Positions 1-5,951 of a stretch of 16,342 nucleotides of DNA are shown in pieces. Below the pieces are notes generated by a model that did no database searches, was not told the origin of the DNA, and saw only the letters and a list, made by a program, of their open reading frames with translations. The stretch covers positions 1-16,342 of the forward strand of contig URVK01000013.1 in NCBI GenBank assembly GCA_900551305.1, given 5' to 3'. How positions within the stretch are numbered: position 1 is the stretch's first letter; each line of letters begins with the position of its first letter. Source of the stretch: an uncultured Collinsella sp. GTDB taxonomy: Bacteria > Actinomycetota > Coriobacteriia > Coriobacteriales > Coriobacteriaceae. The translations under genes and the position numbers were made by a program.

Positions 1-1141
1 CCGCGTCGCAGGTCCCGCCGTCGCCCCAAGAGGCCGCCAGCAGCGAGTCGTCGCCTGCCTCGGGAGCGGCGACGATGGTGTTCTCGTAATAGCGCTGCAA
101 GATCTTGTATTTCATCTCGTAGCTGGGCTCTGCGACCAGGCAGAGCATGCCGGCGTTGAAGCGGCTGGTCAGACGCTCGTCCATGCTCAGGTCCTTGGGG
201 GCACGGTCTGCCGCGATGACGACCTTCTTGTTGTTGCGGATGAACTCGTCCACGAGCTGGAAAAAGTAGTCCACGCTCGCGCGCTTGCCGATGATGTTTT
301 GGATGTCATCGATGATGAGCACGTCCACGCCGTGGTACGCCTGCATGATGGGGGCGTTGCTCTTCTTTTGGCGGTCGAACTCGGTCATCAGGTCGTCCAG
401 ATATGCCTGGGAGTTGGCATACTTGACCTTGATCTCGGGCGACTTCTCGGCGAGCTCGTTTTTGATGGCAAGCAGCAGGTGCGTCTTGCCCAGGCCCGAT
501 TTGCCGTAGATGAACAGTGATGTGCATGTGCCGCGCTCGTCCGCGAGGGCGGCAAACTTGAGTGCCGAGCGATAGGCATGGCTGTTTTCGGGGCCGTAGA
601 CAAAGTTCTCAAAGGTAAATTTTGAGTTCGCGGCGAGCGGGGCTCCATCCGTATTCTGCTCGGCCGGCACGGTCGGCGCCGGTATGGGTGAAGCGGGGGT
701 CGCAGCTTGCGTGGATTTAGTCGGCGCTCCGCCCTTCATCTGGTTCATCATGCGACGAAAATCATCGGCCGAGAGCGTGTTCTTGATTGCAATGCCCGAA
801 TCCGCGCCCGCCGCTGCGTCGTGAGCGATAGGCATGTGCGTGACGGGTGCGTTCGTTGACGTCGCCGTCGCGGCAGCGGATTCCGTTGCGGCGCCTTGCG
901 GTGCCACGATGTCGAGCGCGATCGGTGCAAAGGCGATTTCTTCCAGATAGGCCTCAATAGTCGGCTGATGCTTTTTGAGCTGCGCGATGGCAAAGCGCGA
1001 GGGGGCCTCGATCGTGAGCGTATCTTCGGTCAGGCTTATGGCCCGCGATTGCCCCAGCATGTTGATGAGGCGTGCATCTTGGCCGTCGCGCTGGCAAAAG
1101 GCGATGGCATCCCCCAGGATGATGCTTGCTTCCTCGTCCAC
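1..1141 (-). CDS. dnaA: Chromosomal replication initiator DnaA (partial, 3' end outside window)
   Basis: DnaA is the AAA+ ATPase that binds DnaA boxes and melts oriC. About 380 residues are visible: a divergent domain I (1-75), an Ala/Pro/Thr-rich linker (about 80-175), then the AAA+ core starting near FTFENFVYGPENSHAY. Walker A is GKSGLGKTHL (about 213-222), Walker B is VLIIDDIQNIIGK (about 272-284), and AADRAPKDL plus ERLTSRFNAG follow (sensor and arginine-finger region). The DNA-binding domain IV lies beyond position 1. I chose GTG at 1141-1139 because GGGAGAG lies 5 bases upstream and the reading from it gives a domain-I-like N-terminus. The start is 15 bases after the stop of the upstream ATPase gene, so the two are probably cotranscribed. 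The P-loop (GKSG instead of the common GGVG) and NAG in place of the usual xWG after SRF are mild departures from the family. Confidence 0.95.
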   Translation of the reverse strand, partial: MDEEASIILGDAIAFCQRDGQDARLINMLGQSRAISLTEDTLTIEAPSRFAIAQLKKHQPTIEAYLEEIAFAPIALDIVAPQGAATESAAATATSTNAPVTHMPIAHDAAAGADSGIAIKNTLSADDFRRMMNQMKGGAPTKSTQAATPASPIPAPTVPAEQNTDGAPLAANSKFTFENFVYGPENSHAYRSALKFAALADERGTCTSLFIYGKSGLGKTHLLLAIKNELAEKSPEIKVKYANSQAYLDDLMTEFDRQKKSNAPIMQAYHGVDVLIIDDIQNIIGKRASVDYFFQLVDEFIRNNKKVVIAADRAPKDLSMDERLTSRFNAGMLCLVAEPSYEMKYKILQRYYENTIVAAPEAGDDSLLAASWGDGGTCDA

Positions 1142-1156
1142 TGTCTCTCCCGTTCT

Positions 1157-2581
1157 TTAGCTCTGAGCTCGCACGCGAGCGGCGCCGAGTTCGGTCAGAT
1201 GGTATTTCTGGCCATGCTTGATGACCAAGCCGGCCTGCGCCAAGTCATTGAGCGTGCGTGACCAAGTGGGGGCCGAGTTTCCAAACGCCCTCGCCAGATC
1301 GGTTGCACCGCACGCTTGATTTTGCGCCAGATAGCCCAGCGCGGCGTTGCCGCGATCGCTTACGAACACGTCCGGTTGTGGCTGCGCATACTGATTTGCT
1401 GCATTAGGATACATCATTTGAGCTGCTGGTTGTTGAGAACTCTGCATCGGCGGCATTTGCTGTTGAAAACTTTGAGGCCACTGTTGGTAAGGCTGCAGAG
1501 GCATCTGTTGGGCCCAGGGGTTGTACTGCTGCTGCGGCATCTGCTGGTACGGCTGCTGATATCCCTGCTGGTACTGCTGCGGGAACTGCTGGCCATACCC
1601 CAGTGGCGGCATCTGCTGATATGGATATCCCCGTTGGTACGGCTGATAGCCCATTTGCTGGCCACCCGGTGCCCCCGTCGCCTGCTGCATTGCTGCTGCA
1701 TCCTGATCTGCCAGCGGCATGGCCTCTGGCATGTTTGGCGTCATCGACATAGATGCCGCCTGGGGTTCTTGTGTGGGAAGCATTCCGGGCTGCTGCATCT
1801 GCCCCACGGGGGGCTGCATCTGCTGCGTTGCCATGGGCTGCTGCGCAAAAGCTCCCGGCAGGGGATATGTGGGCTGCTCCGTCTCGGGCCGCACGGCAGC
1901 ACCGCGTCCGCCGGCACGCTCGATTTCCTGCACGCGTTTAGGGTTCAGGCTTACCGTAACCACGGTGCCGTTGCCCATGTTGTCCTCGATGGATACGGCA
2001 CCGCCGGCGTTTTCCAAATACTCCTGCACCATGGGAAACCCTGCTCCGGTTCCACGGATATAGCGCTTCATCTTGCTGTTTGCGCTGGTAACACCAAAGT
2101 CGAAAGCGCGTTCCTTGTCGTCGATGCCGGGTCCTTGGTCAGCAAAGCGGATGGTGTCTCCGCCGTCCAGAATCGAGATGATGGGCTCTGCAAAGTGTGC
2201 GTGGATAAAGTTTTCGACAATCTCGCGGATGACCATGAGCGAGATATGGCCACCTTGTTCTTTCATGCACTGGTAGACGGTGTTGGTCGTCTCTTCCAAA
2301 TACGTGCGGACATCTTGCGGATCGATGACGATCACACGCGGTGTCGACAGCATGTCGTCATAGACGGCGATGCGCGCGGCGTACATGGCTTTTGGCGCCT
2401 GCGTTGTCGTCTGTTCACCTTCGTCACGCTCTTCGCGCACGCCGGTGATGTGCTCGTTGTCGGGTGCCGGGTCTCCGGAATCGACCATGGTGTAAAAGTC
2501 GTCAGACATGCCGCTCGCAATCTTCCAAAAGGTTTCGAACAAATAGTAGCTCACCGTGCAATGTTTCTCATCTTTCGACAA
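1157..2581 (-). CDS. HATPase-fold ATP-binding protein with Q/P/M/Y-rich linker and C-terminal winged helix
   Basis: I do not recognise a named gene. From the TTG at 2581 the protein is 474 residues. Residues 85-212 match the GHKL/histidine-kinase ATPase fold: N-box REIVENFIHAHF (119-130, E-x3-N-x2-H), G1 box DQGPGI (148-153), G2 box GTGAGFP (177-183). I see no phospho-acceptor His domain, transmembrane segment or sensor domain, which resembles anti-sigma-factor kinases more than sensor kinases. Residues about 235-402 are low complexity, dominated by Gln, Pro, Met, Tyr and Gly. Residues about 403-474 look like a winged helix (ALGYLAQNQACGATDLARAF, then TWSRTLNDLAQAGLVIKHG). It lies directly upstream of dnaA (15-base gap) and next to the probable origin, so a link to dnaA expression or initiation is plausible but inferred. 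The start is uncertain: GTG at 2554 and ATG at 2509 are in frame, and none has a convincing ribosome site. Confidence 0.85.
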   Translation of the reverse strand: MSKDEKHCTVSYYLFETFWKIASGMSDDFYTMVDSGDPAPDNEHITGVREERDEGEQTTTQAPKAMYAARIAVYDDMLSTPRVIVIDPQDVRTYLEETTNTVYQCMKEQGGHISLMVIREIVENFIHAHFAEPIISILDGGDTIRFADQGPGIDDKERAFDFGVTSANSKMKRYIRGTGAGFPMVQEYLENAGGAVSIEDNMGNGTVVTVSLNPKRVQEIERAGGRGAAVRPETEQPTYPLPGAFAQQPMATQQMQPPVGQMQQPGMLPTQEPQAASMSMTPNMPEAMPLADQDAAAMQQATGAPGGQQMGYQPYQRGYPYQQMPPLGYGQQFPQQYQQGYQQPYQQMPQQQYNPWAQQMPLQPYQQWPQSFQQQMPPMQSSQQPAAQMMYPNAANQYAQPQPDVFVSDRGNAALGYLAQNQACGATDLARAFGNSAPTWSRTLNDLAQAGLVIKHGQKYHLTELGAARVRAQS

Positions 2582-2705
2582 ACTTTCAAAACCTGTTGAA
2601 AACTTTGGAAAACGGACGAAAAGTTCTCAACATTGCCAACATGACCTGTTGAAAACTCGATGAAATATCGTGAAAAGTTGCCATGCACCGCTAAATCGAG
2701 CTTGG

Positions 2706-2734
2706 CTTATGGGGGAACCGTGTGAACTGCGCAA
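2706..2734 (-). promoter_or_regulatory. Candidate promoter for the ATPase-dnaA unit
   Basis: On the minus strand TTGCGC (2734-2729) and CATAAG (2711-2706) are separated by 17 bases, each matching the sigma-70 hexamers at four of six positions. It points toward the leftward ATPase-dnaA genes and would give a leader crossing the DnaA-box-like repeats. That would suit DnaA autoregulation, but the match is weak. Confidence 0.25.
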
Positions 2735-2752
2735 CCTTTTACCTTTGATTTC

Positions 2753-2782
2753 TTGACATTTGAACATTGATTTCCCTACAAT
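2753..2782 (+). promoter_or_regulatory. Sigma-70-type promoter of rpmH operon
   Basis: TTGACA (2753-2758, perfect -35) and TACAAT (2777-2782, five of six -10) are separated by 18 bases. Transcription would start near 2789, giving a leader of about 65 bases before rpmH. This is the best promoter in the window and fits the high expression expected of a ribosomal protein operon. Confidence 0.8.
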
Positions 2783-2808
2783 CTTCAAGCTCACGTGTCT
2801 ATATCTGC

Positions 2809-2826
2809 GTCCGCGTCCCCGCGGAC
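2809..2826 (+). promoter_or_regulatory. Leader hairpin upstream of rpmH
   Basis: GTCCGCG (2809-2815) pairs perfectly with CGCGGAC (2820-2826) around a TCCC loop. It ends 14 bases before the AGGAGG ribosome site (2841-2846). With no T-run it is not a terminator. It could stabilise the mRNA or modulate translation; the role is not shown. Confidence 0.5.
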
Positions 2827-2854
2827 ACTCGAAATGCAGCAGGAGGAACTTAAG

Positions 2855-2989
2855 ATGAAGCGTACGTATCAGCCTAATAAGCGTAAGCGTGCCAAGACCC
2901 ATGGCTTCCGTGCCCGTATGGCCACTAAGGGTGGTCGTGCCGTGCTCGCCCGTCGTCGCGCCAAGGGCCGCAAGCGTCTCACTGTCTAG
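2855..2989 (+). CDS. rpmH: Large ribosomal subunit protein bL34
   Basis: This encodes the 44-residue ribosomal protein bL34 of the 50S subunit. The sequence opens [18 protein letters not shown] and ends in the very basic [12 protein letters not shown], both diagnostic of the family, and the length is the usual one. I chose ATG 2855 because AGGAGG (2841-2846) lies 8 bases upstream and the family starts with MKRT. A longer in-frame start at 2795 would add 20 residues foreign to the family and would begin just inside the predicted transcript. It is the first gene of the rpmH-rnpA-yidD-yidC-jag block, driven by the promoter at 2753-2782. Confidence 0.98.
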   Translation: MKRTYQPNKRKRAKTHGFRARMATKGGRAVLARRRAKGRKRLTV

Positions 2990-3009
2990 CAGCGATACAC
3001 ACATCTCGC

Positions 3010-3348
3010 ATGAAGACTATTAAGTCTCGGCAAGATTTCGAGCATGTGTTCAGTCAGGGGCGTCGTTTCAATCACCCTCTGATTCGAATGACCATATGTG
3101 AATCGGTTGGCGAAGGCGACTCCGGAAGGGTCGCCTTCGTTGGTGCTAAGCGACTCGGTTGTGCCGTCGTGCGCAACCGATCTAAGCGTGTGATGCGCGA
3201 GGCCGCCCGCAGCTGCGGATTTCCCGTTGCGGGTTATGACATCATCTTGTTTGCAACTCCCAAGACGAGGGTTTCCTCGCCGCAGGAGATGGACAAGGCG
3301 TTGCGTTCGCTTATGAAGCGCGCCGGCGTTGCCGGGGAGGAGCGATGA
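3010..3348 (+). CDS. rnpA: Ribonuclease P protein component
   Basis: This is the protein subunit of RNase P, which helps the catalytic RNA bind and cleave the 5' leader of precursor tRNAs. The 112-residue length is typical. The RNR signature [12 protein letters not shown] (53-64) is intact, preceded by [13 protein letters not shown], the usual strand and helix before it. The N-terminus ([20 protein letters not shown]) matches the family's opening helix. It starts 20 bases after rpmH, and its stop overlaps the yidD start by 4 bases, indicating translational coupling. No clear Shine-Dalgarno precedes ATG 3010, so translation may depend on ribosomes arriving from rpmH. Confidence 0.96.
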   Translation: MKTIKSRQDFEHVFSQGRRFNHPLIRMTICESVGEGDSGRVAFVGAKRLGCAVVRNRSKRVMREAARSCGFPVAGYDIILFATPKTRVSSPQEMDKALRSLMKRAGVAGEER

Positions 3349-3569
3349 GCAATCACGTTTTGCGACGTGTTGCCATCGCTCCTATTCGCATATATCAACA
3401 GGTTATTTCGCCCTTATTGCCTGACGCCTGCATTTATTACCCAACGTGCTCGCAATACGCCATCCAGGCGATTGAGAAGCACGGTGTTTTGAGAGGCTGC
3501 TGGCTTGCCGTGAGGCGCATCGCTCGTTGCAATCCCCTGCACGTCGGCGGTTATGACCCTGTGCCCTAG
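3345..3569 (+). CDS. yidD: Membrane protein insertion efficiency factor YidD
   Basis: This is a small basic, membrane-associated protein that supports YidC/Sec-dependent insertion. It has 74 residues, with the family core [19 protein letters not shown] (about 21-39) and the conserved end [14 protein letters not shown] (61-74). The conserved cysteines at 29, 36 and 62 are present. ATG 3345 overlaps the rnpA stop (ATGA), so it is translationally coupled. The order rnpA-yidD-yidC is standard. A hairpin sits on its stop codon. Confidence 0.95.
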   Translation: MSNHVLRRVAIAPIRIYQQVISPLLPDACIYYPTCSQYAIQAIEKHGVLRGCWLAVRRIARCNPLHVGGYDPVP

Positions 3570-3576
3570 CGGGCAC
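3561..3576 (+). promoter_or_regulatory. Small hairpin on the yidD stop codon
   Basis: GTGCCC (3561-3566) and GGGCAC (3571-3576) pair perfectly around a TAGC loop that contains the yidD stop codon. It precedes the yidC ribosome site (GGAGGA, 3585-3590) by 8 bases. Without a T-run it is unlikely to terminate. It might influence yidC reinitiation or RNA processing. Confidence 0.35.
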
Positions 3577-3598
3577 TCGCTATCGGAGGAAAACTTAC

Positions 3599-4369
3599 AT
3601 GTGGGATTGGATCGTTAACATCCTTTTCGAGCTGCTCAAGCTCATCCAGACCTTTGCGGTCGACTGGGGCCTGTCCATCATCATCCTGGTGGTCATCATC
3701 CGTCTGCTGCTGACGCCGCTCATGCTCAAGTCGACCAAGTCGACGGCTCGCATGCAGGTGCTGCAGCCCAAGATGCTCGAGATCCAGGAGCGCTATGCCG
3801 ACGATCCCCAGCGTCAGGCCGAGGAGATGCAGAAGTTCTACAGCGAGAACAAGTTCAACCCCATGGCTGGCTGTCTGCCGCTGCTGATTCAGATGCCTAT
3901 CCTGTTCGCCCTGTTTACATTGCTGCGCAACCTGCCGCAGTACTTCAACGACGGCACGTTCTCGTTCTTCAACATCCTGCCCGACCTGACCACCACGCCG
4001 AGTGCTTCCTTTGCCGATGGCTTTATGGTTGCACTGCCTGCGCTGGTTTGCCTGATCCTGTTCGCCGTCCTGACCCTGATTCCGCAGCTCTATATGTCGC
4101 GCAACCAGACCGGCCAGCAGGCTCAGAGCATGCGTATGATGGCCGTTGTCATGACGGTCATGATGCTTTGGATGGGCTGGAGCCTTCCCGTTGGTGTTCT
4201 GCTGTACTACGACGTCTCGTCTGCTTGGCAGGTTATCCAGCAGATTTTTGTGACGCAGAAGGTCATCGACAAGGCGAAGGCCGATGAGGAGGAGCGTCTT
4301 AAGAACGCTCCGCTGCAGGTTGAGGTCACTCGTCGAGAGAAGAAGCCGCGCCCGCACAAGAAGAAGTAG
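3599..4369 (+). CDS. yidC: Membrane protein insertase YidC/OxaA family
   Basis: YidC inserts and folds inner-membrane proteins, alone or with SecYEG. The 256 residues form the short form typical of Gram-positive bacteria, without the large periplasmic domain. Hydrophobic segments lie at about 4-39, 90-112, 139-161, 176-194 and 196-216. The hydrophilic-groove arginine is R35 in IIRLLLTPLMLKS, followed by the cytosolic coiled hairpin (about 45-88) and the family stretch FNPMAGCLPLLIQMPILFAL (86-105). I see no lipoprotein signal with a lipobox Cys, unlike Bacillus SpoIIIJ. The tail is very basic (RREKKPRPHKKK), as in YidC forms that contact the ribosome. ATG 3599 has GGAGGA 8 bases upstream. yidD and jag flank it. 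Confidence 0.96.
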   Translation: MWDWIVNILFELLKLIQTFAVDWGLSIIILVVIIRLLLTPLMLKSTKSTARMQVLQPKMLEIQERYADDPQRQAEEMQKFYSENKFNPMAGCLPLLIQMPILFALFTLLRNLPQYFNDGTFSFFNILPDLTTTPSASFADGFMVALPALVCLILFAVLTLIPQLYMSRNQTGQQAQSMRMMAVVMTVMMLWMGWSLPVGVLLYYDVSSAWQVIQQIFVTQKVIDKAKADEEERLKNAPLQVEVTRREKKPRPHKKK

Positions 4370-4386
4370 TGGGATATCAATCTTAT

Positions 4387-4398
4387 TTAGGTACCTAA
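4387..4398. repeat. 12-bp perfect palindrome, copy 1 (TTAGGTACCTAA)
   Basis: A perfect palindrome lies in the short yidC-jag gap, with its last base 15 bases before the jag start. The same 13-mer TTAGGTACCTAAC recurs at 7891-7903 after the parB operon. It may be an operator or RNA element; no function is demonstrated. Confidence 0.4.
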
Positions 4399-4413
4399 CT
4401 TTTGGAGTACGTT

Positions 4414-4983
4414 ATGTCTGAAGAGATCATCGAGGATATGCTTGAGGAGGTTGCCCCGCAGGTCGCGGGCGATTATCCCGAGATTGCACAGCGCTACAAG
4501 GCTGGTGAAGAGCTGACCGATGAGGAGCTCGACACCATTGCCGATGTTGCTATTTCCATCCTGCGTTCCATCCTTTCGCACTTCGATGCCGCCAACTCTC
4601 CTATCGATGAGTATGAGGGCGACGAAGGTGAGCTGATTTTGGATGTAACGGCTCCCGACCTTGCTGTTCTCATTGGCCGTCATGGTCGCACCCTTGATGC
4701 CCTTCAGGTTATGTTCTCTTTGCTGGTGAGCCGCAAACTTGGCTTTAGGTATCCGGTTGTAGTGGACGTCGAGGGATACAAGAGCCGCCGTCAGGACAAG
4801 GTTGCCTCCATGGCTCAGTCTGCTGCCGAGCGTGCCATTCGCACTCATAAAAGTGTTTCGCTTCCGCCCATGAATGCCTACGAGCGTCGACTGGTTCACA
4901 TTGCACTTCGTGGCAATGATGCCGTCGATACTCATTCTGAGGGTTCTGACCCTGATCGCCATGTGGTGATTGTTGCTCGATAA
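4414..4983 (+). CDS. jag: Jag/KhpB-type RNA-binding protein (KH and R3H domains)
   Basis: This is a single-stranded RNA-binding protein; in Firmicutes its homologues (Jag, KhpB, EloR) influence cell elongation and division, and its gene commonly follows yidC. The 189 residues carry an acidic N-terminal region (1-70), a KH domain with the GxxG-like loop IGRHGRTLDAL (87-97) and an R3H domain (about 150-189) ending HSEGSDPDRHVVIVAR. The Jag_N domain found in Bacillus and Streptococcus proteins is missing. ATG 4414 was preferred over the in-frame TTG at 4402 because GGAG (4404-4407) sits 6 bases before it and overlaps the TTG. It is the last gene before the terminator at 5002-5033. Confidence 0.92.
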   Translation: MSEEIIEDMLEEVAPQVAGDYPEIAQRYKAGEELTDEELDTIADVAISILRSILSHFDAANSPIDEYEGDEGELILDVTAPDLAVLIGRHGRTLDALQVMFSLLVSRKLGFRYPVVVDVEGYKSRRQDKVASMAQSAAERAIRTHKSVSLPPMNAYERRLVHIALRGNDAVDTHSEGSDPDRHVVIVAR

Positions 4984-5001
4984 TCTACTCGAGTTTATGC
5001 T

Positions 5002-5033
5002 AAGGGGACGTGGTTTCCACGTCCCCTTTTTTT
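5002..5033 (+). terminator. Intrinsic terminator after jag
   Basis: GGGGACGTGG (5004-5013) pairs perfectly with CCACGTCCCC (5017-5026) around a TTT loop, followed by seven T residues. It closes the rpmH-to-jag transcription unit. Confidence 0.93.
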
Positions 5034-5079
5034 GTCAAAAGTTCTCGATACGCTGATTTTTGTCAGAAAGGAGCTTTCG

Positions 5080-5817
5080 TTGTTAGTACTTACTGATCAG
5101 CAAGCTGACGAGATGTTGAGTCGTCTAGCTTTCTATTGCAAAGAGTATTCCTTGAGCGTAACTGATGTTGAGCTGAGGAAATGTATTCAGCATTTGGATT
5201 TGGTTCTAGAAACAAATAAGACAACCAATCTCACCCGTATTCTTAACGTAGAAGATGCTGCAGTACTTCATATCCTCGACTCACTTGTTTTGCTCCCCTA
5301 TATCAACAAGGCTCCTGAGGGAGCTTTGCTCGATATGGGAACAGGTGCGGGCTTCCCTGGTATTCCATTAACCATAACCACGCATCGTAAAGCTACTTAT
5401 ATTGACTCTGTTGGCAAGAAGGTTGATGCGGTAAATTCCTTTGTCCATGCTCTTGGATTGAAACATGCCCATGCGGTTCATGATCGTCTTGAAGAATATG
5501 CTCGGAGCCATAAGAAGCAGTTCTCTGTTGTAACCGCCCGCGCACTGGCCCCTCTACCGATTCTTGTTGAGTATGCGGCTCCGTATCTGAAGGATGGAGG
5601 GCTATTTGTTATAACCAAGGGCAATCCTTCGGATGAGGAGCTTGCTTCCGGCATGTCAGCAGCTAAGATTTGCGGCTTCACTTTGCTTCTGAATGACACA
5701 ATTGATTTGCCTGAAGGCTTGGGTCACAGGGAGTTCATTGTTCTTAAGAAGAGTCATCCAGCATCCGTTTCATTGCCTCGTGCAAATGGCGTGGCAAAGA
5801 AGAATCCGCTTGCCTAG
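5080..5817 (+). CDS. rsmG: 16S rRNA (guanine-N7) methyltransferase RsmG (GidB)
   Basis: RsmG uses S-adenosylmethionine to methylate a guanine of 16S rRNA (G527 in E. coli numbering). The 245-residue protein has the SAM-binding loop LLDMGTGAGFPGIPL and the family motif TARALAPLPILVEYAAPYLK. The upstream region EYSLSVTDVELRKCIQHLDL is also family-like. I placed the start at TTG 5080 because AAAGGAG (5067-5073) lies 6 bases upstream. The longer open frame from TTG 5032 begins inside the terminator's T-run and cannot be the natural start. It precedes the parS cluster and parA-parB, the conserved rsmG-parA-parB order. Codons are noticeably more A/T-rich than in ddl or dinG. The last 15 or so residues are a basic tail. 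Confidence 0.93.
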   Translation: MLVLTDQQADEMLSRLAFYCKEYSLSVTDVELRKCIQHLDLVLETNKTTNLTRILNVEDAAVLHILDSLVLLPYINKAPEGALLDMGTGAGFPGIPLTITTHRKATYIDSVGKKVDAVNSFVHALGLKHAHAVHDRLEEYARSHKKQFSVVTARALAPLPILVEYAAPYLKDGGLFVITKGNPSDEELASGMSAAKICGFTLLLNDTIDLPEGLGHREFIVLKKSHPASVSLPRANGVAKKNPLA

Positions 5818-5838
5818 ATGTTTCACGTGAAACATAAT
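5810..5838 (+). promoter_or_regulatory. Candidate parA promoter overlapping parS1
   Basis: TTGCCT (5810-5815) and CATAAT (5833-5838) are 17 bases apart and match sigma-70 hexamers at four and five positions. The first parS site (5819-5834) fills the spacer, so ParB binding would occlude this promoter. The match is moderate only. Confidence 0.35.
5819..5834. promoter_or_regulatory. parS: parS site 1
   Basis: TGTTTCACGTGAAACA is a perfect palindrome and fits the conserved bacterial parS consensus (TGTTNCACGTGAAACA). It lies directly after the rsmG stop. ParB loads here as a CTP-dependent clamp. Confidence 0.95.
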
Positions 5839-5857
5839 GGATACTAACAACTTGCAG

Positions 5858-5873
5858 TGTTTCACGTGAAACA
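5858..5873. promoter_or_regulatory. parS: parS site 2
   Basis: This 16-mer is identical to parS site 1 and begins exactly 39 bases after it. Confidence 0.95.
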
Positions 5874-5896
5874 TGGCGGTTGATATCGATTCGGAA

Positions 5897-5912
5897 TGTT
5901 TCACGTGAAACA
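5897..5912. promoter_or_regulatory. parS: parS site 3
   Basis: This is the third identical 16-mer, 39 bases after site 2. It ends 39 bases before the parA start codon. Confidence 0.95.
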
Positions 5913-5951
5913 TCCTCCGTTTGACAGCTTTAATACACACCAGGAGGGACC

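Larger units (their letters stand above)
2575..2790. other. Probable oriC: AT-rich intergenic region with variant DnaA-box-like repeats
   Basis: This gap lies between the leftward ATPase-dnaA unit and rightward rpmH, the classical place for a bacterial oriC. It is AT-rich compared with its neighbours and contains related 9-mers: TGTTGAAAA at 2594-2602 and 2647-2655 (TTTTCAACA on the minus strand), TTCTCAACA at 2624-2632 (plus), and TCGTGAAAA at 2668-2676 (TTTTCACGA on minus). These are one or two changes from the DnaA box consensus TTATCCACA/TTTTCCACA. The two TGTTGAAAA copies lie inside an exact 14-mer direct repeat (2591-2604 and 2644-2657). I saw no perfect TTATCCACA. The origin call is inference from position, composition and repeats. 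Confidence 0.6.

Noticed and set aside
2200..2208. CGTGGATAA, one change from a canonical DnaA box, inside the ATPase gene
   Set aside because: It encodes the N-box residues FIHA and stands alone, so coding constraint explains it.
1316..2599. Long plus-strand open frame (427 codons) opposite the ATPase gene
   Set aside because: It is rich in Leu/Arg/His repeats that mirror the Gln-rich region of the minus-strand gene. It has no family motif, while the minus frame has clear ATPase boxes.
3566..4357. Long minus-strand open frame opposite yidC
   Set aside because: It is very His/Gln/Asp-rich without recognisable domains, and yidC on the plus strand is unmistakable.
5032..5079. Extended rsmG start at TTG 5032
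   Set aside because: It would begin inside the T-run of the jag terminator, while TTG 5080 has a good ribosome site.
5819..5912. Three evenly spaced repeats as a CRISPR array
   Set aside because: The repeat is a 16-base parS palindrome next to parA-parB; spacers are only 23 bases and no cas gene is present.
5921..5949. TTGACA at 5921-5926 as a parA promoter
   Set aside because: No -10 element lies at a suitable distance; the correct spacing falls on the ribosome site.
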